A stretch of DNA of 64,000 nucleotides from the NCBI RefSeq assembly GCF_007713465.1, contig NZ_VMSG01000009.1:62001-126000 (forward strand), read 5' to 3'. Under the pieces are notes generated by a model. The model did no database searches and was not told the origin of the DNA. It saw only the letters and a program-made list of their open reading frames with translations. This document shows, piece after piece, positions 56,977-64,000 of this stretch (the stretch's first letter is position 1; every line of letters starts with the position of its first letter). The position numbers and the translations under genes are program-made. The stretch is from Pseudomonas sp. H3(2019). GTDB lineage: Bacteria > Pseudomonadota > Gammaproteobacteria > Pseudomonadales > Pseudomonadaceae.

Positions 56977-58014
56977 ATGAAACTAGCCCCCGCCCAGCTC
57001 GGCAAACACCTGCAAGGCGCCCTTGCGCCCGTCTACATCATCAGTGGCGATGACCCACTGCTGTGTCAGGAAGCCGCCGACGCCATCCGTTCTGCTGCCC
57101 GCCAGCAAGGTTTTGACGAGCGCCAGGTATTCAGCGCAGACGCCAGTTTCGACTGGGGTACGCTACTGCAAGCCGGCGCCAGCATGTCGTTGTTCGCCGA
57201 AAAGCGTCTGCTGGAGTTGCGCTTGCCGTCCGGCAAACCGGGCGACAAAGGTGCAGCAGCACTGATGGAGTACTGCTCGCGTCCGGCCGAAGACACTTTG
57301 CTGCTGATCAGCCTGCCAAAGCTCGACGGTAGCGCGCAGAAAACCAAGTGGGGCAAGGTGCTGGTCGAAGGCCCGCAGACCCAGTTCGTGCAGATCTGGC
57401 CGGTGGACACCAACCAGTTGCCGCAGTGGATTCGTCAACGCCTGTCCCAGGCTGGGCTTGCCGCCAGCCAGGACGCCGTCGAACTGATCGCCGCGCGAGT
57501 GGAAGGCAACCTGCTGGCGGCCGCTCAGGAAATCGAAAAGCTCAAGCTGATGGCCGAAGGTGGCCAGATCACGGTCGAAACGGTGCAAGCCGCGGTTGCC
57601 GACAGCGCGCGCTTCGATGTTTTCGGGCTGACCGATGCCATTCTTAACGGTGAAGCGGCGCATGCCTTACGCATGCTTGAAGGTTTACGCGGCGAAGGCG
57701 TCGAACCACCGGTAATTCTTTGGGCGCTGGCCCGAGAGCTTCGACTACTGGCCAACCTGTCGCTGCAATACAGCCAGGGTGTGCCGCTGGACAAGGCCTT
57801 CAGCCAGGCCCGACCGCCTGTCTGGGACAAACGTAAACCCCTGATGAGCAAAGCCCTGCAACGCCATTCGGCGCAGCGCTGGGCGCAACTGCTGCTCGAT
57901 GCCCAGCGGATCGACGCACAAATCAAAGGCCAGGCGGCAGGCTCGCCGTGGATGAGCCTGAGCCGCTTGTCGCTGTTGATGGCCGGCCAGCGCCTGGCGT
58001 TGCCTGCCGAGTAA
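56977..58014 (+). CDS. holA: DNA polymerase III delta subunit
   Basis: This 345-residue clamp-loader subunit opens the beta clamp. VYIISGDDPLLCQEAADAIR at the N-terminus and the AAA+ pattern are typical; the clamp-contact region is near SLFAEKRLLELRLPSG. The helical collar domain is the last 130 residues. It lies 39 bases after lptE, and a family B repeat pair follows. Confidence 0.94.
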   Translation: MKLAPAQLGKHLQGALAPVYIISGDDPLLCQEAADAIRSAARQQGFDERQVFSADASFDWGTLLQAGASMSLFAEKRLLELRLPSGKPGDKGAAALMEYCSRPAEDTLLLISLPKLDGSAQKTKWGKVLVEGPQTQFVQIWPVDTNQLPQWIRQRLSQAGLAASQDAVELIAARVEGNLLAAAQEIEKLKLMAEGGQITVETVQAAVADSARFDVFGLTDAILNGEAAHALRMLEGLRGEGVEPPVILWALARELRLLANLSLQYSQGVPLDKAFSQARPPVWDKRKPLMSKALQRHSAQRWAQLLLDAQRIDAQIKGQAAGSPWMSLSRLSLLMAGQRLALPAE

Positions 58015-58035
58015 GTCTTTCGACCGCATCACGGC

Positions 58036-58105
58036 CATCGCGAGCAGGCTCGCTCCCACAGGAATAGCGTCAACTTTGTGGGAGCGAGCCTGCTCGCGAT
58101 GACGG
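58036..58105. repeat. Family B REPIN, inverted orientation
   Basis: ATCGCGAGCAGGCTCGCTCC.. (58036-58060) and the inverse copy (58077-58105) flank a 16-base spacer. Here the CCCACA ends face inward, the opposite of the pair at 47941. It lies between holA and arfA. Confidence 0.9.
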
Positions 58106-58197
58106 CTGAAAGGTCCTACGCATCACAGGGACTAGACAGAACCCCAACTTCGGCCGATGATTTGCCCCGCTAAAACCACTCAACGAGAGAACCGCCC

Positions 58198-58353
58198 ATG
58201 AGCAAACACAAGCGGCCCAACAAGGCCAAATCCATTGTCGCCCAGCCATTGTTCCGCAGCCGTCAGGAACAACCCGGCAAGGGCAAAGGCAGCTACCGCC
58301 GCGAAGCCTTCCAGTCTAAAAGCTGGGAGGCTTCTTACTTTCTGGCGGCATGA
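58198..58353 (+). CDS. arfA: Alternative ribosome-rescue factor ArfA
   Basis: This 51-residue basic protein matches ArfA in its core, AQPLFRSRQEQPGKGKGSYR, with the SWEAS box near the C-terminus. ArfA binds stalled non-stop ribosomes and recruits RF2 when trans-translation fails. The C-terminal end (YFLAA) is hydrophobic, as in E. coli ArfA, where it targets full-length protein for proteolysis. A strong hairpin lies inside the last third of the gene. The gene is easy to overlook because of its length. It lies between holA and sltB3. Confidence 0.85.
   Translation: MSKHKRPNKAKSIVAQPLFRSRQEQPGKGKGSYRREAFQSKSWEASYFLAA
58303..58334 (+). promoter_or_regulatory. In-gene hairpin of arfA (RNase III/terminator-type)
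   Basis: GAAGCCTTCCAG and CTGGGAGGCTTC form a 12-bp stem (one G-U pair) with loop TCTAAAAG, followed by TTACTTTC. In other proteobacteria, cleavage or termination at such a hairpin yields stop-less arfA mRNA, so that ArfA is made only when tmRNA is limiting. Truncation here would end the peptide near residues 36-43 with the active core intact. Confidence 0.75.
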
Positions 58354-58425
58354 AGTTTCAACATCACCTCGCTCCCCCTCGGCATGATAAGGTCTGCACC
58401 TGATTCGTTTTATCTGGACCTGTGC

Positions 58426-59748
58426 ATGCCCCTTTGTCTTTCCCGTCGTTGGCACCTGCGCCAACTGATTGCTGCCTCCAGCCTTGTTTTGCTTGTCGCC
58501 TGCGCGGAAAAACCCACCGCTGCCGACGCGCAACCGCTTCAAACCGCCCCCGTTGCGACCGCCCCGGCCATCATTCCTCCGGTAGTGCCGACTGGCGACA
58601 ATCTCGACATCCAGCCGACCCAGACCTTCGAGGAGTGGGAAGCCGGTTTTCGCAAGGATGCCCTCGCCGCCGGTATTCGCCCGGATGTGTTCGACCGCGC
58701 CTTTGCCGGTGTCACGCCGGACATGAGCGTGATCCGCGCCGACCGCAGCCAACCGGAGTTCACCCGCCCGGTGTGGGAATACCTCGATGGCGCGCTCTCC
58801 GCCGCGCGCGTGCGCAAAGGCCAGGCATTGCTCAGCCAGTACGCCGAGACCTTGACCTCCATCGAGCAGCGTTATGGTGTTGATCGCCAGGCACTCGTGG
58901 CGGTCTGGGGCATGGAAAGCAACTTCGGCAGTTTCCAGGGCGACAAATCGGTGATCCGTTCGCTGGCGACCCTGGCCTACGAAGGCCGGCGCCCAGACTT
59001 TGCTCACGCCCAATTGCTGGCCGCTCTACAGATTCTGCAACAGGGTGATATCACGCCCGAGAAGATGCTCGGCTCCTGGGCCGGCGCCATGGGCCAGACC
59101 CAGTTCATCCCGACCACCTACCTCACCCATGCGATCGACTTTGACGGCACCGGTCACCGCGATATCTGGGGCAGCCCGACCGATGCATTGGCATCCACCG
59201 CCCATTACCTGCAAAGCTCCGGCTGGCAGAAAGGCCAGCCTTGGGGCTTCGAAGTGCAACTGGCGAGTGGTTTCGACTATTCGCTGGCTGACGGTGCGAT
59301 TCGCAAAAGCATCTCCGAGTGGATGCAAATGGGCATCAAGCTGCCCAATGGCGGTGTCGTTCCGCCCGGTTCCGAACAGCTGTCAGCCGCCCTGCTGCTG
59401 CCCGCCGGTTATCGTGGCCCGGCGTTCCTGATCCTCGACAACTTCCGCGCGGTCCTCAAGTACAACAACTCGTCGTCCTACGCATTGGCGGTGAACCTGT
59501 TGTCTGAACGCTTTAACGGAGCGGGCCTGATCAACGGCGAATGGCCGAAGGATGACCTGCCCCTGAGTCGCTCCGAGCGCATCGAACTGCAGAATTTGCT
59601 GAGCGCCAGCAACTACGATGCAGGGAACGCCGACGGCATCATCGGCGCCAACACCCGCAAGGCCATTCGCAGCGCCCAGCAGTCGTTCGGCTGGCCGGCA
59701 GATGGTTACCCGACGCACAAGTTGCTGGAAGGTTTGCGTAACCGCTAA
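58426..59748 (+). CDS. sltB3: Lytic murein transglycosylase SltB3 (MltB family)
   Basis: This 440-residue protein has a lipobox-like site (LLVAC, about residue 25) and then a Pro-rich linker. The SLT_2 domain (about 70-360) has catalytic Glu in VAVWGMESNFGSFQGD and SWAGAMGQTQFIPTTYLTHA. A C-terminal peptidoglycan-binding domain (about 385-440) ends with NADGIIGANTRKAIRSAQQS. It cleaves glycan strands with 1,6-anhydro ring formation. The start at 58426 gives the signal; the frame extends to 58384. Symbol by domain order and recalled position after holA. Confidence 0.88.
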   Translation: MPLCLSRRWHLRQLIAASSLVLLVACAEKPTAADAQPLQTAPVATAPAIIPPVVPTGDNLDIQPTQTFEEWEAGFRKDALAAGIRPDVFDRAFAGVTPDMSVIRADRSQPEFTRPVWEYLDGALSAARVRKGQALLSQYAETLTSIEQRYGVDRQALVAVWGMESNFGSFQGDKSVIRSLATLAYEGRRPDFAHAQLLAALQILQQGDITPEKMLGSWAGAMGQTQFIPTTYLTHAIDFDGTGHRDIWGSPTDALASTAHYLQSSGWQKGQPWGFEVQLASGFDYSLADGAIRKSISEWMQMGIKLPNGGVVPPGSEQLSAALLLPAGYRGPAFLILDNFRAVLKYNNSSSYALAVNLLSERFNGAGLINGEWPKDDLPLSRSERIELQNLLSASNYDAGNADGIIGANTRKAIRSAQQSFGWPADGYPTHKLLEGLRNR

Positions 59749-59770
59749 TCAGCCGTATGGCGGATGCCGC

Positions 59771-59854
59771 CTTCGCGAGCAGGCTCGCTCCCACAGGTGA
59801 CCGAGTTTCTTCATGGAAATACGGTTGAATGTGGGAGCGAGCCTGCTCGCGAAG
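59771..59854. repeat. Family B REPIN
   Basis: CTTCGCGAGCAGGCTCGCTC.. (59771-59795) and the inverse copy (59830-59854) flank a 34-base spacer, with CCCACA ends inward. The outer TTCGCGA/TCGCGAA bases differ from the GATG of the other copies but match each other, so the two halves evolve together. It lies between the convergent sltB3 and S66 stops. Confidence 0.9.
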
Positions 59855-59877
59855 ACTGACTATCTGGCGACCACAAT

Positions 59878-60828
59878 CTAACGCCTGATCACCACATCCT
59901 GCTCCAGCCACAACTCCTTGCTCCCCGCATCCAGCCTCACCAACGCGCCCATGGGCAGCGTCAGGTTCGGGTCGCAATGGCCGCTGCGCCAACCGGCAAG
60001 CACCGGAATGCGCAATGGCTCGAAGGTTTGCTTGAGCAACTGCGCCAAGGCATCGCTGTCCACGCCTGCCACATCCCCGACCAACACCCCGCGCAGCTTA
60101 TTCAGCTTGCCGGCCAGGCGCAGATGAGTCAGCAACCGGTCGATGCGATACAACGGCTCGTTGACGTCCTCGATGAACAGAATGATCCCGTCGGCATCGA
60201 TTTCGAAAGGCGTGCCCAGGGTCGCGGCAATCATCGACAGATTACCGCCCAGCAAACGCCCACGAGCGATGCCTGGCTCAATCGTGCTCAACGGGTAGGC
60301 CACCGGGTGCGCCAACAGGCTCCCGGCGCTCATCTGGCCTCTGAGCAGGCTGAACAGCGAAGACTCGGTAGGTTGTTGCTTGTTCCCCAACAGGTCGGCG
60401 TTGAGCATCGGCCCGTGAAAGGTCACAAACCCCGCATAACGGCTGATGGCCAGATGCAGAGCCGTAATGTCGCTATAGCCGACAAACGGCTTGGCATTGC
60501 GCCGCAGCAACTCGAAGTCGATCCGGTCCAGCAGACGCGGGCTGCCATAGCCGCCGCGCAGGCAGAGAATCGCATCAATGGCGGTGTCGGCAAACGCCTC
60601 ATGCAGATCCTTCAGTCGAATGTCGTCACTGCCGGCCAGGTAGCCGTCACTTTCCAGAACGCCCGGAAAAATTCGCAGCGAATACCCGCGTGCACGCATC
60701 CATTGAAGGGCCCTTTCGGTATCCAGAGCTGCGGGACCCGCCGGCGCAATGACGCCGATCAGCCCTTCAGCGGGTAACGCCGGGACTGGAGCATGCTCAG
60801 AAATAATGAGGGTCGAGCGAGTGGTCAT
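59878..60828 (-). CDS. S66-family LD-carboxypeptidase-like protein
   Basis: This 316-residue protein has the S66 serine nucleophile in FVGYSDITALHLA, the Glu in ILFIEDVNEPLYRIDRLLTH and the His in RSGHCDPNLTLPMG. Blocks LCLRGGYGSPRLLDRID and RGRLLGGNLSMIAATLGTPF are typical. The family contains LD-carboxypeptidases of muropeptide recycling and MccF-type immunity proteins; recycling is more likely here. It has no signal peptide and is therefore cytosolic. It stands alone between sltB3 and lipA. Confidence 0.85.
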   Translation of the reverse strand: MTTRSTLIISEHAPVPALPAEGLIGVIAPAGPAALDTERALQWMRARGYSLRIFPGVLESDGYLAGSDDIRLKDLHEAFADTAIDAILCLRGGYGSPRLLDRIDFELLRRNAKPFVGYSDITALHLAISRYAGFVTFHGPMLNADLLGNKQQPTESSLFSLLRGQMSAGSLLAHPVAYPLSTIEPGIARGRLLGGNLSMIAATLGTPFEIDADGIILFIEDVNEPLYRIDRLLTHLRLAGKLNKLRGVLVGDVAGVDSDALAQLLKQTFEPLRIPVLAGWRSGHCDPNLTLPMGALVRLDAGSKELWLEQDVVIRR

Positions 60829-60958
60829 CCGTGATTCTCCCTGTGTGAATGCTTCAGCACACAGTAGTCAGGAACGGGGACAAACAGAAGAGGTTCAGTC
60901 GTCCCACAGGGTGCAGGAAAAAACCGAGTGTGACGTGGTACCGAGTCAACCCTTGAAC

Positions 60959-60992
60959 AAAAATGCCCGCAAGGCATACGCCTTGCGGGCAT
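60959..60992 (-). terminator. Intrinsic terminator after lipA
   Basis: ATGCCCGCAAGGC and GCCTTGCGGGCAT form a perfect 13-bp stem with a 4-base loop. On the minus strand it is followed by UUUUU (the A run at 60959-60963). The stem begins seven bases after the lipA stop. Confidence 0.92.
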
Positions 60993-60998
60993 CGTGGA

Positions 60999-62027
60999 TC
61001 AGGACGACATCAACTCGGCCTTGACCAGTTTCGCCTGCTCGTCGGCGTGGTACGAGGAACGTACCAGCGGGCCGGAAGCGACGTTCTTGAAGCCCATCTT
61101 GTAACCTTCCTCGGCGAACCAGGCGAAGGTGTCCGGGTGCACGAAACGCTGCACCGGCAAGTGGCTGCGGGACGGTTGCAGGTACTGGCCCAGGGTCAGC
61201 ATGTCGATGTCGTGTTCGCGCATGCGCTTCATGACTTCGATGACTTCTTCGTCGGTTTCGCCCAGACCCAGCATCAGGCCGGACTTGGTCGGAATGTGCG
61301 GCATCATCTGCTTGAACTTCTGCAGCAGGGTCAGCGACCACTGATAGTCCGAACCAGGACGCGCAGCCTTGTACAGGCGCGGTACGGTTTCCAGGTTGTG
61401 GTTGAACACATCAGGCGGCTCGGCGGCGGTGATAGCCAGTGCAACGTCCATCCGGCCACGGTAGTCCGGGACCAGGGTCTCGAGCTGCACGTTCGGCGAC
61501 AGTTTGCGGATTTCGCGGATGCAGTCGGCGAAGTGCTGGGCACCGCCGTCACGCAGGTCATCGCGGTCTACCGAGGTGATCACCACGTACTTCAGTTTCA
61601 GGTCAGCGATGGCGATGGCCAGACTTTCCGGTTCGTTGACGTCCAGTGGCTTCGGACGACCGTGGCCAACGTCGCAGAACGGGCAGCGACGGGTACAGAT
61701 GTCGCCCATGATCATGAAGGTTGCGGTGCCACCGGAGAAGCATTCGCCGAGGTTCGGGCAGGAAGCTTCTTCGCAGACGCTGTGCAGCTTGTGTTTACGC
61801 AGCAGGGCCTTGATACGGTCGACTTCCGGGGAAACCGGGATGCGCACGCGAATCCAGTCAGGCTTTTTCGGCAATTCGGTGGTCGGAATGATCTTCACCG
61901 GGATACGCGCAACCTTTTCGGCGCCGCGCAGCTTTACGCCAGCTTCCACTTTGGCACGCGGGGCCGGGCGCTCGGTAACATCCAGCGTCGGGATCATGGT
62001 TTGCACAGCGTCTTGCGCAGTAGTCAT
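60999..62027 (-). CDS. lipA: Lipoyl synthase
   Basis: This 342-residue radical-SAM enzyme inserts sulfur into octanoyl groups. It has the auxiliary-cluster motif [12 protein letters not shown], the radical-SAM motif CTRRCPFC and the C-terminal RSSYHADE serine ligand. The first 50 residues are a weakly conserved extension. It starts one base after the lipB stop. The operon lipB-lipA is completed by DUF493 upstream. Confidence 0.96.
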   Translation of the reverse strand: MTTAQDAVQTMIPTLDVTERPAPRAKVEAGVKLRGAEKVARIPVKIIPTTELPKKPDWIRVRIPVSPEVDRIKALLRKHKLHSVCEEASCPNLGECFSGGTATFMIMGDICTRRCPFCDVGHGRPKPLDVNEPESLAIAIADLKLKYVVITSVDRDDLRDGGAQHFADCIREIRKLSPNVQLETLVPDYRGRMDVALAITAAEPPDVFNHNLETVPRLYKAARPGSDYQWSLTLLQKFKQMMPHIPTKSGLMLGLGETDEEVIEVMKRMREHDIDMLTLGQYLQPSRSHLPVQRFVHPDTFAWFAEEGYKMGFKNVASGPLVRSSYHADEQAKLVKAELMSS

Positions 62028-62028
62028 A

Positions 62029-62676
62029 TCAGTCGATTCCGCCCGTTAGGGTCGTCTGCTCAGCATAGTCGAGGTGTTTGACGAGCTGCGCACGCAGCCG
62101 GGCACTTACCTCGGCAAATTCAATCGGTCCGGTGTGATCGCGCAGCTGGGTCATGGCCAGCCCGGCGTATCCACAGGGGTTAATCCGGCGAAACGGCTCC
62201 AGGTCCATATCCACGTTCAAGGCCAGGCCATGAAAGGAGCAACCGTGGCGGATCCGCAGACCCAGAGAAGCAATTTTTGCACCGTTGACGTAGACGCCCG
62301 GCGCATCGGCCTTGGCCACAGCGGTGACGCCGTAGCTGGCCAGCAGCTCGATCAGGCACTGCTCCATCCGGCTGACCAGGTCGCGCACACCGAAACCCAG
62401 CTTGCGCACATCCAGCAGCAGATAAGCCACCAACTGACCCGGGCCGTGGTATGTCACTTGACCGCCACGGTCGACCTGCACCACCGGAATATCGCCGGGA
62501 AGCAGCAGATGCTCAGCCTTGCCGGCCTGCCCCTGGGTAAAAACCGGTGGGTGCTCGACCAGCCAGATCTCGTCGGCGCGGTCGCTGCCGCGCTCGTTGG
62601 TAAACCGTTGCATGGCATGCCAGACCGGCTCGTAAGCCAGCTGGCCGAGCTCGCGAAAGCCCAGCGGTTCGGACAT
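62029..62676 (-). CDS. lipB: Octanoyl-ACP:protein N-octanoyltransferase
   Basis: This 215-residue enzyme transfers octanoate from ACP to lipoyl domains. It has the substrate loop [18 protein letters not shown], the Lys in [24 protein letters not shown] and the catalytic Cys in [14 protein letters not shown]. The ATG at 62676 overlaps the DUF493 stop in TGATG; a GTG at 62679 would add one residue. Confidence 0.95.
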   Translation of the reverse strand: MSEPLGFRELGQLAYEPVWHAMQRFTNERGSDRADEIWLVEHPPVFTQGQAGKAEHLLLPGDIPVVQVDRGGQVTYHGPGQLVAYLLLDVRKLGFGVRDLVSRMEQCLIELLASYGVTAVAKADAPGVYVNGAKIASLGLRIRHGCSFHGLALNVDMDLEPFRRINPCGYAGLAMTQLRDHTGPIEFAEVSARLRAQLVKHLDYAEQTTLTGGID

Positions 62677-62951
62677 CACAGCACCATGTGCACGAAGCCT
62701 GTGGCCCGCAGTTCACTGTTGATGTTGTACAGCTGGTCCTGGTCGGTCGCGACGATGTGTAACTGAATCGTCGTGTACTTGCCATTGGTGCTTTGGCGTT
62801 CGTCCACACGGTCATGATTGATCGTCGCGTGCTTCTTGACGATTTCGATGATCTTGTCTTTGTTGCCCACACCGGTATCGCTGATCACCTTAACCGGGTA
62901 GTCAACGTTGGGGAATTCGATCTTGGGTGCCTTTACTTCGGTATCGGTCAT
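62676..62951 (-). CDS. DUF493 (YbeD) family protein
   Basis: This 91-residue protein has the YbeD pattern [15 protein letters not shown] at the start and [20 protein letters not shown] with the ferredoxin-like fold. It is usually found between dacC and lipB, as here, and is suggested to sense lipoate or amino-acid ligands; the role is unproven. Its stop overlaps lipB. Confidence 0.9.
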   Translation of the reverse strand: MTDTEVKAPKIEFPNVDYPVKVISDTGVGNKDKIIEIVKKHATINHDRVDERQSTNGKYTTIQLHIVATDQDQLYNINSELRATGFVHMVL

Positions 62952-63034
62952 GGCGTAACGGCCTCGTAAGCGTAAGCCGTGGCGACGGCATGGCCCCGCG
63001 CCGGATCAGCGCGTGGCCATGCAGGTGCACACTA

Positions 63035-64000
63035 TCAGTTGAACAAGCCGTAGAAGAATAGACGGATGCTATCCCACATGCGGCGGAAGATACCACCTTG
63101 GTCGACCGCGTCCAGCGCGATCAGATCAGCGCTGTGCACGACCTTGTCGTCCAGTTTCACTTCGACTTTACCAATCACGTCGCCCTTGGCGATCGGCGCG
63201 ACCAGTTGCGGGTTCATGGTCATGCTGGCAGCGAGCTTTTTCAGCTGGCCTTTTGGCAGGGTCATGGTCAGGTCTTCAGCCAGGCCGGCTTTGACCTGGT
63301 TGGTGGTGCCCTTCCAGACTGGAGCCTGAGCCAGCTCGGCGCCTTTCTGATAGAAGGTCTGGGTTTCGAAGAAGCGGAAACCATAGGTCAGCAGCTTCTG
63401 GGTTTCAGCAGCACGAGCGCTTTCGCTGTTGGTGCCGAATACCACGGCGATCAGGCGCATGCCATCACGTACCGCCGAGGACACCATGCAGTAGCCGGCT
63501 TCTTCGGTGTGACCGGTTTTCAGACCGTCAACGGTCTTGTCACGCCACAGCAGCAGGTTGCGGTTGGGTTGCTTGATGCCGTTCCAGAAGAACTCTTTCT
63601 GCGAGTAGATCGCATAGTGAGCCGGGTCTTCGTGGATGATTGCACGCGCCAGAATGGCCATGTCGTGAGCCGTGGAATAGTGCTCAGGGTTTGGCAGACC
63701 GGTCGGGTTCATGAAGTGACTGTTGTTCATGCCCAGGTCGGCAACAGTCTTGTTCATCAGGTCGGCGAATGCGTCTTCGCTGCCGGCGATGTGCTCGGAG
63801 AGCGCGACGCTGGCGTCGTTGCCCGACTGGATGATGATGCCGTGCAGCAGGTCGCTGACCGTGACCTGCGAGCCAACCTTGATGAACATCCGCGAACCGC
63901 CGGTGCGCCAGGCGTTTTCGCTGACGGTGACCGGATCGTTTTCGCCGATCTGGCCGCGACGGATTTCCAGGGTCGCAATGTAGGCCGTCATCAGCTTGGT
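63035..64000 (-). CDS. dacC: D-alanyl-D-alanine carboxypeptidase (PBP5-type), 5'-truncated by window edge
   Basis: About 322 C-terminal residues are visible. The window cuts inside the SxxK motif: TKLMTAYI, including the catalytic Lys, is the first thing seen. The SxN motif is QSGNDASVAL and the KTG motif is VDGLKTGHTEEAGY. The C-terminal PBP5 domain is followed by an amphipathic anchor (IFRRMWDSIRLFFYGLFN). The enzyme trims D-Ala from peptidoglycan in the periplasm. It lies upstream of DUF493-lipB-lipA on the same strand. Confidence 0.93.
   Translation of the reverse strand, partial: TKLMTAYIATLEIRRGQIGENDPVTVSENAWRTGGSRMFIKVGSQVTVSDLLHGIIIQSGNDASVALSEHIAGSEDAFADLMNKTVADLGMNNSHFMNPTGLPNPEHYSTAHDMAILARAIIHEDPAHYAIYSQKEFFWNGIKQPNRNLLLWRDKTVDGLKTGHTEEAGYCMVSSAVRDGMRLIAVVFGTNSESARAAETQKLLTYGFRFFETQTFYQKGAELAQAPVWKGTTNQVKAGLAEDLTMTLPKGQLKKLAASMTMNPQLVAPIAKGDVIGKVEVKLDDKVVHSADLIALDAVDQGGIFRRMWDSIRLFFYGLFN

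Overview
The window is a contiguous piece of a Pseudomonas chromosome, most likely from the P. fluorescens group. Three things point there. Almost every gene matches a Pseudomonas family. Gene order follows what I recall of P. aeruginosa in several blocks (amn, acyl-CoA dehydrogenase, ladS, thiD, thiE, hemL, miaB, ybeZ, ybeY, corC, lnt, leuS, lptE, holA, arfA, sltB3, lipA, lipB, dacC). The gaps carry REP/REPIN-type hairpin repeats typical of this group. There is no prophage, plasmid, CRISPR array, rRNA or tRNA gene, and the coding strands look compositionally even.

Layout. 1-9.1 kb: end of rlmG, the cyanide-insensitive oxidase operon cioA-cioB-small subunit with an Anr/Fnr-type box upstream, an MFS exporter, a DJ-1/PfpI-like protein lacking its usual nucleophile, a small secreted protein, and a purine permease coupled to trmA. 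9.1-15.3 kb: a quinate/shikimate catabolic cluster with a type II dehydroquinase, a quinate/shikimate dehydrogenase-like enzyme, a TetR regulator, a fused dehydroshikimate dehydratase/HPPD-like protein and an MFS transporter. Its two promoter regions share a 19/24 matching motif containing a palindrome, probably the TetR operator. 15.3-36.4 kb: mixed housekeeping and small-function genes (EamA exporters, tesB, a HAD phosphatase, a GNAT, an HDAC-like hydrolase, rhlE, a DnaQ-like exonuclease, hrpB, a CDF exporter, an Lrp regulator, rluE) plus an IclR remnant and a 272-base MITE-like element. 36.4-46.5 kb: amn, an AidB-like dehydrogenase and ladS on one strand, then thiD-thiE-hemL and a Sel1 protein on the other. 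46.6-64 kb: the conserved RNA-processing and envelope block miaB / ybeZ-ybeY-corC-lnt / leuS-lptE-holA / arfA / sltB3, then an S66 peptidase and the lipA-lipB-DUF493-dacC run, with dacC cut by the window edge.

Most of the window is well-known biology. The items most worth a second look are the shared operator of the quinate cluster; arfA with an in-gene RNase III/terminator-type hairpin; the MITE-like element with nested inverted repeats; the DJ-1-like protein that has lost both Cys and Glu of the active site; a sigma-54-type promoter before the purine permease; and the three hairpin repeat families that sit almost only at gene 3' ends.
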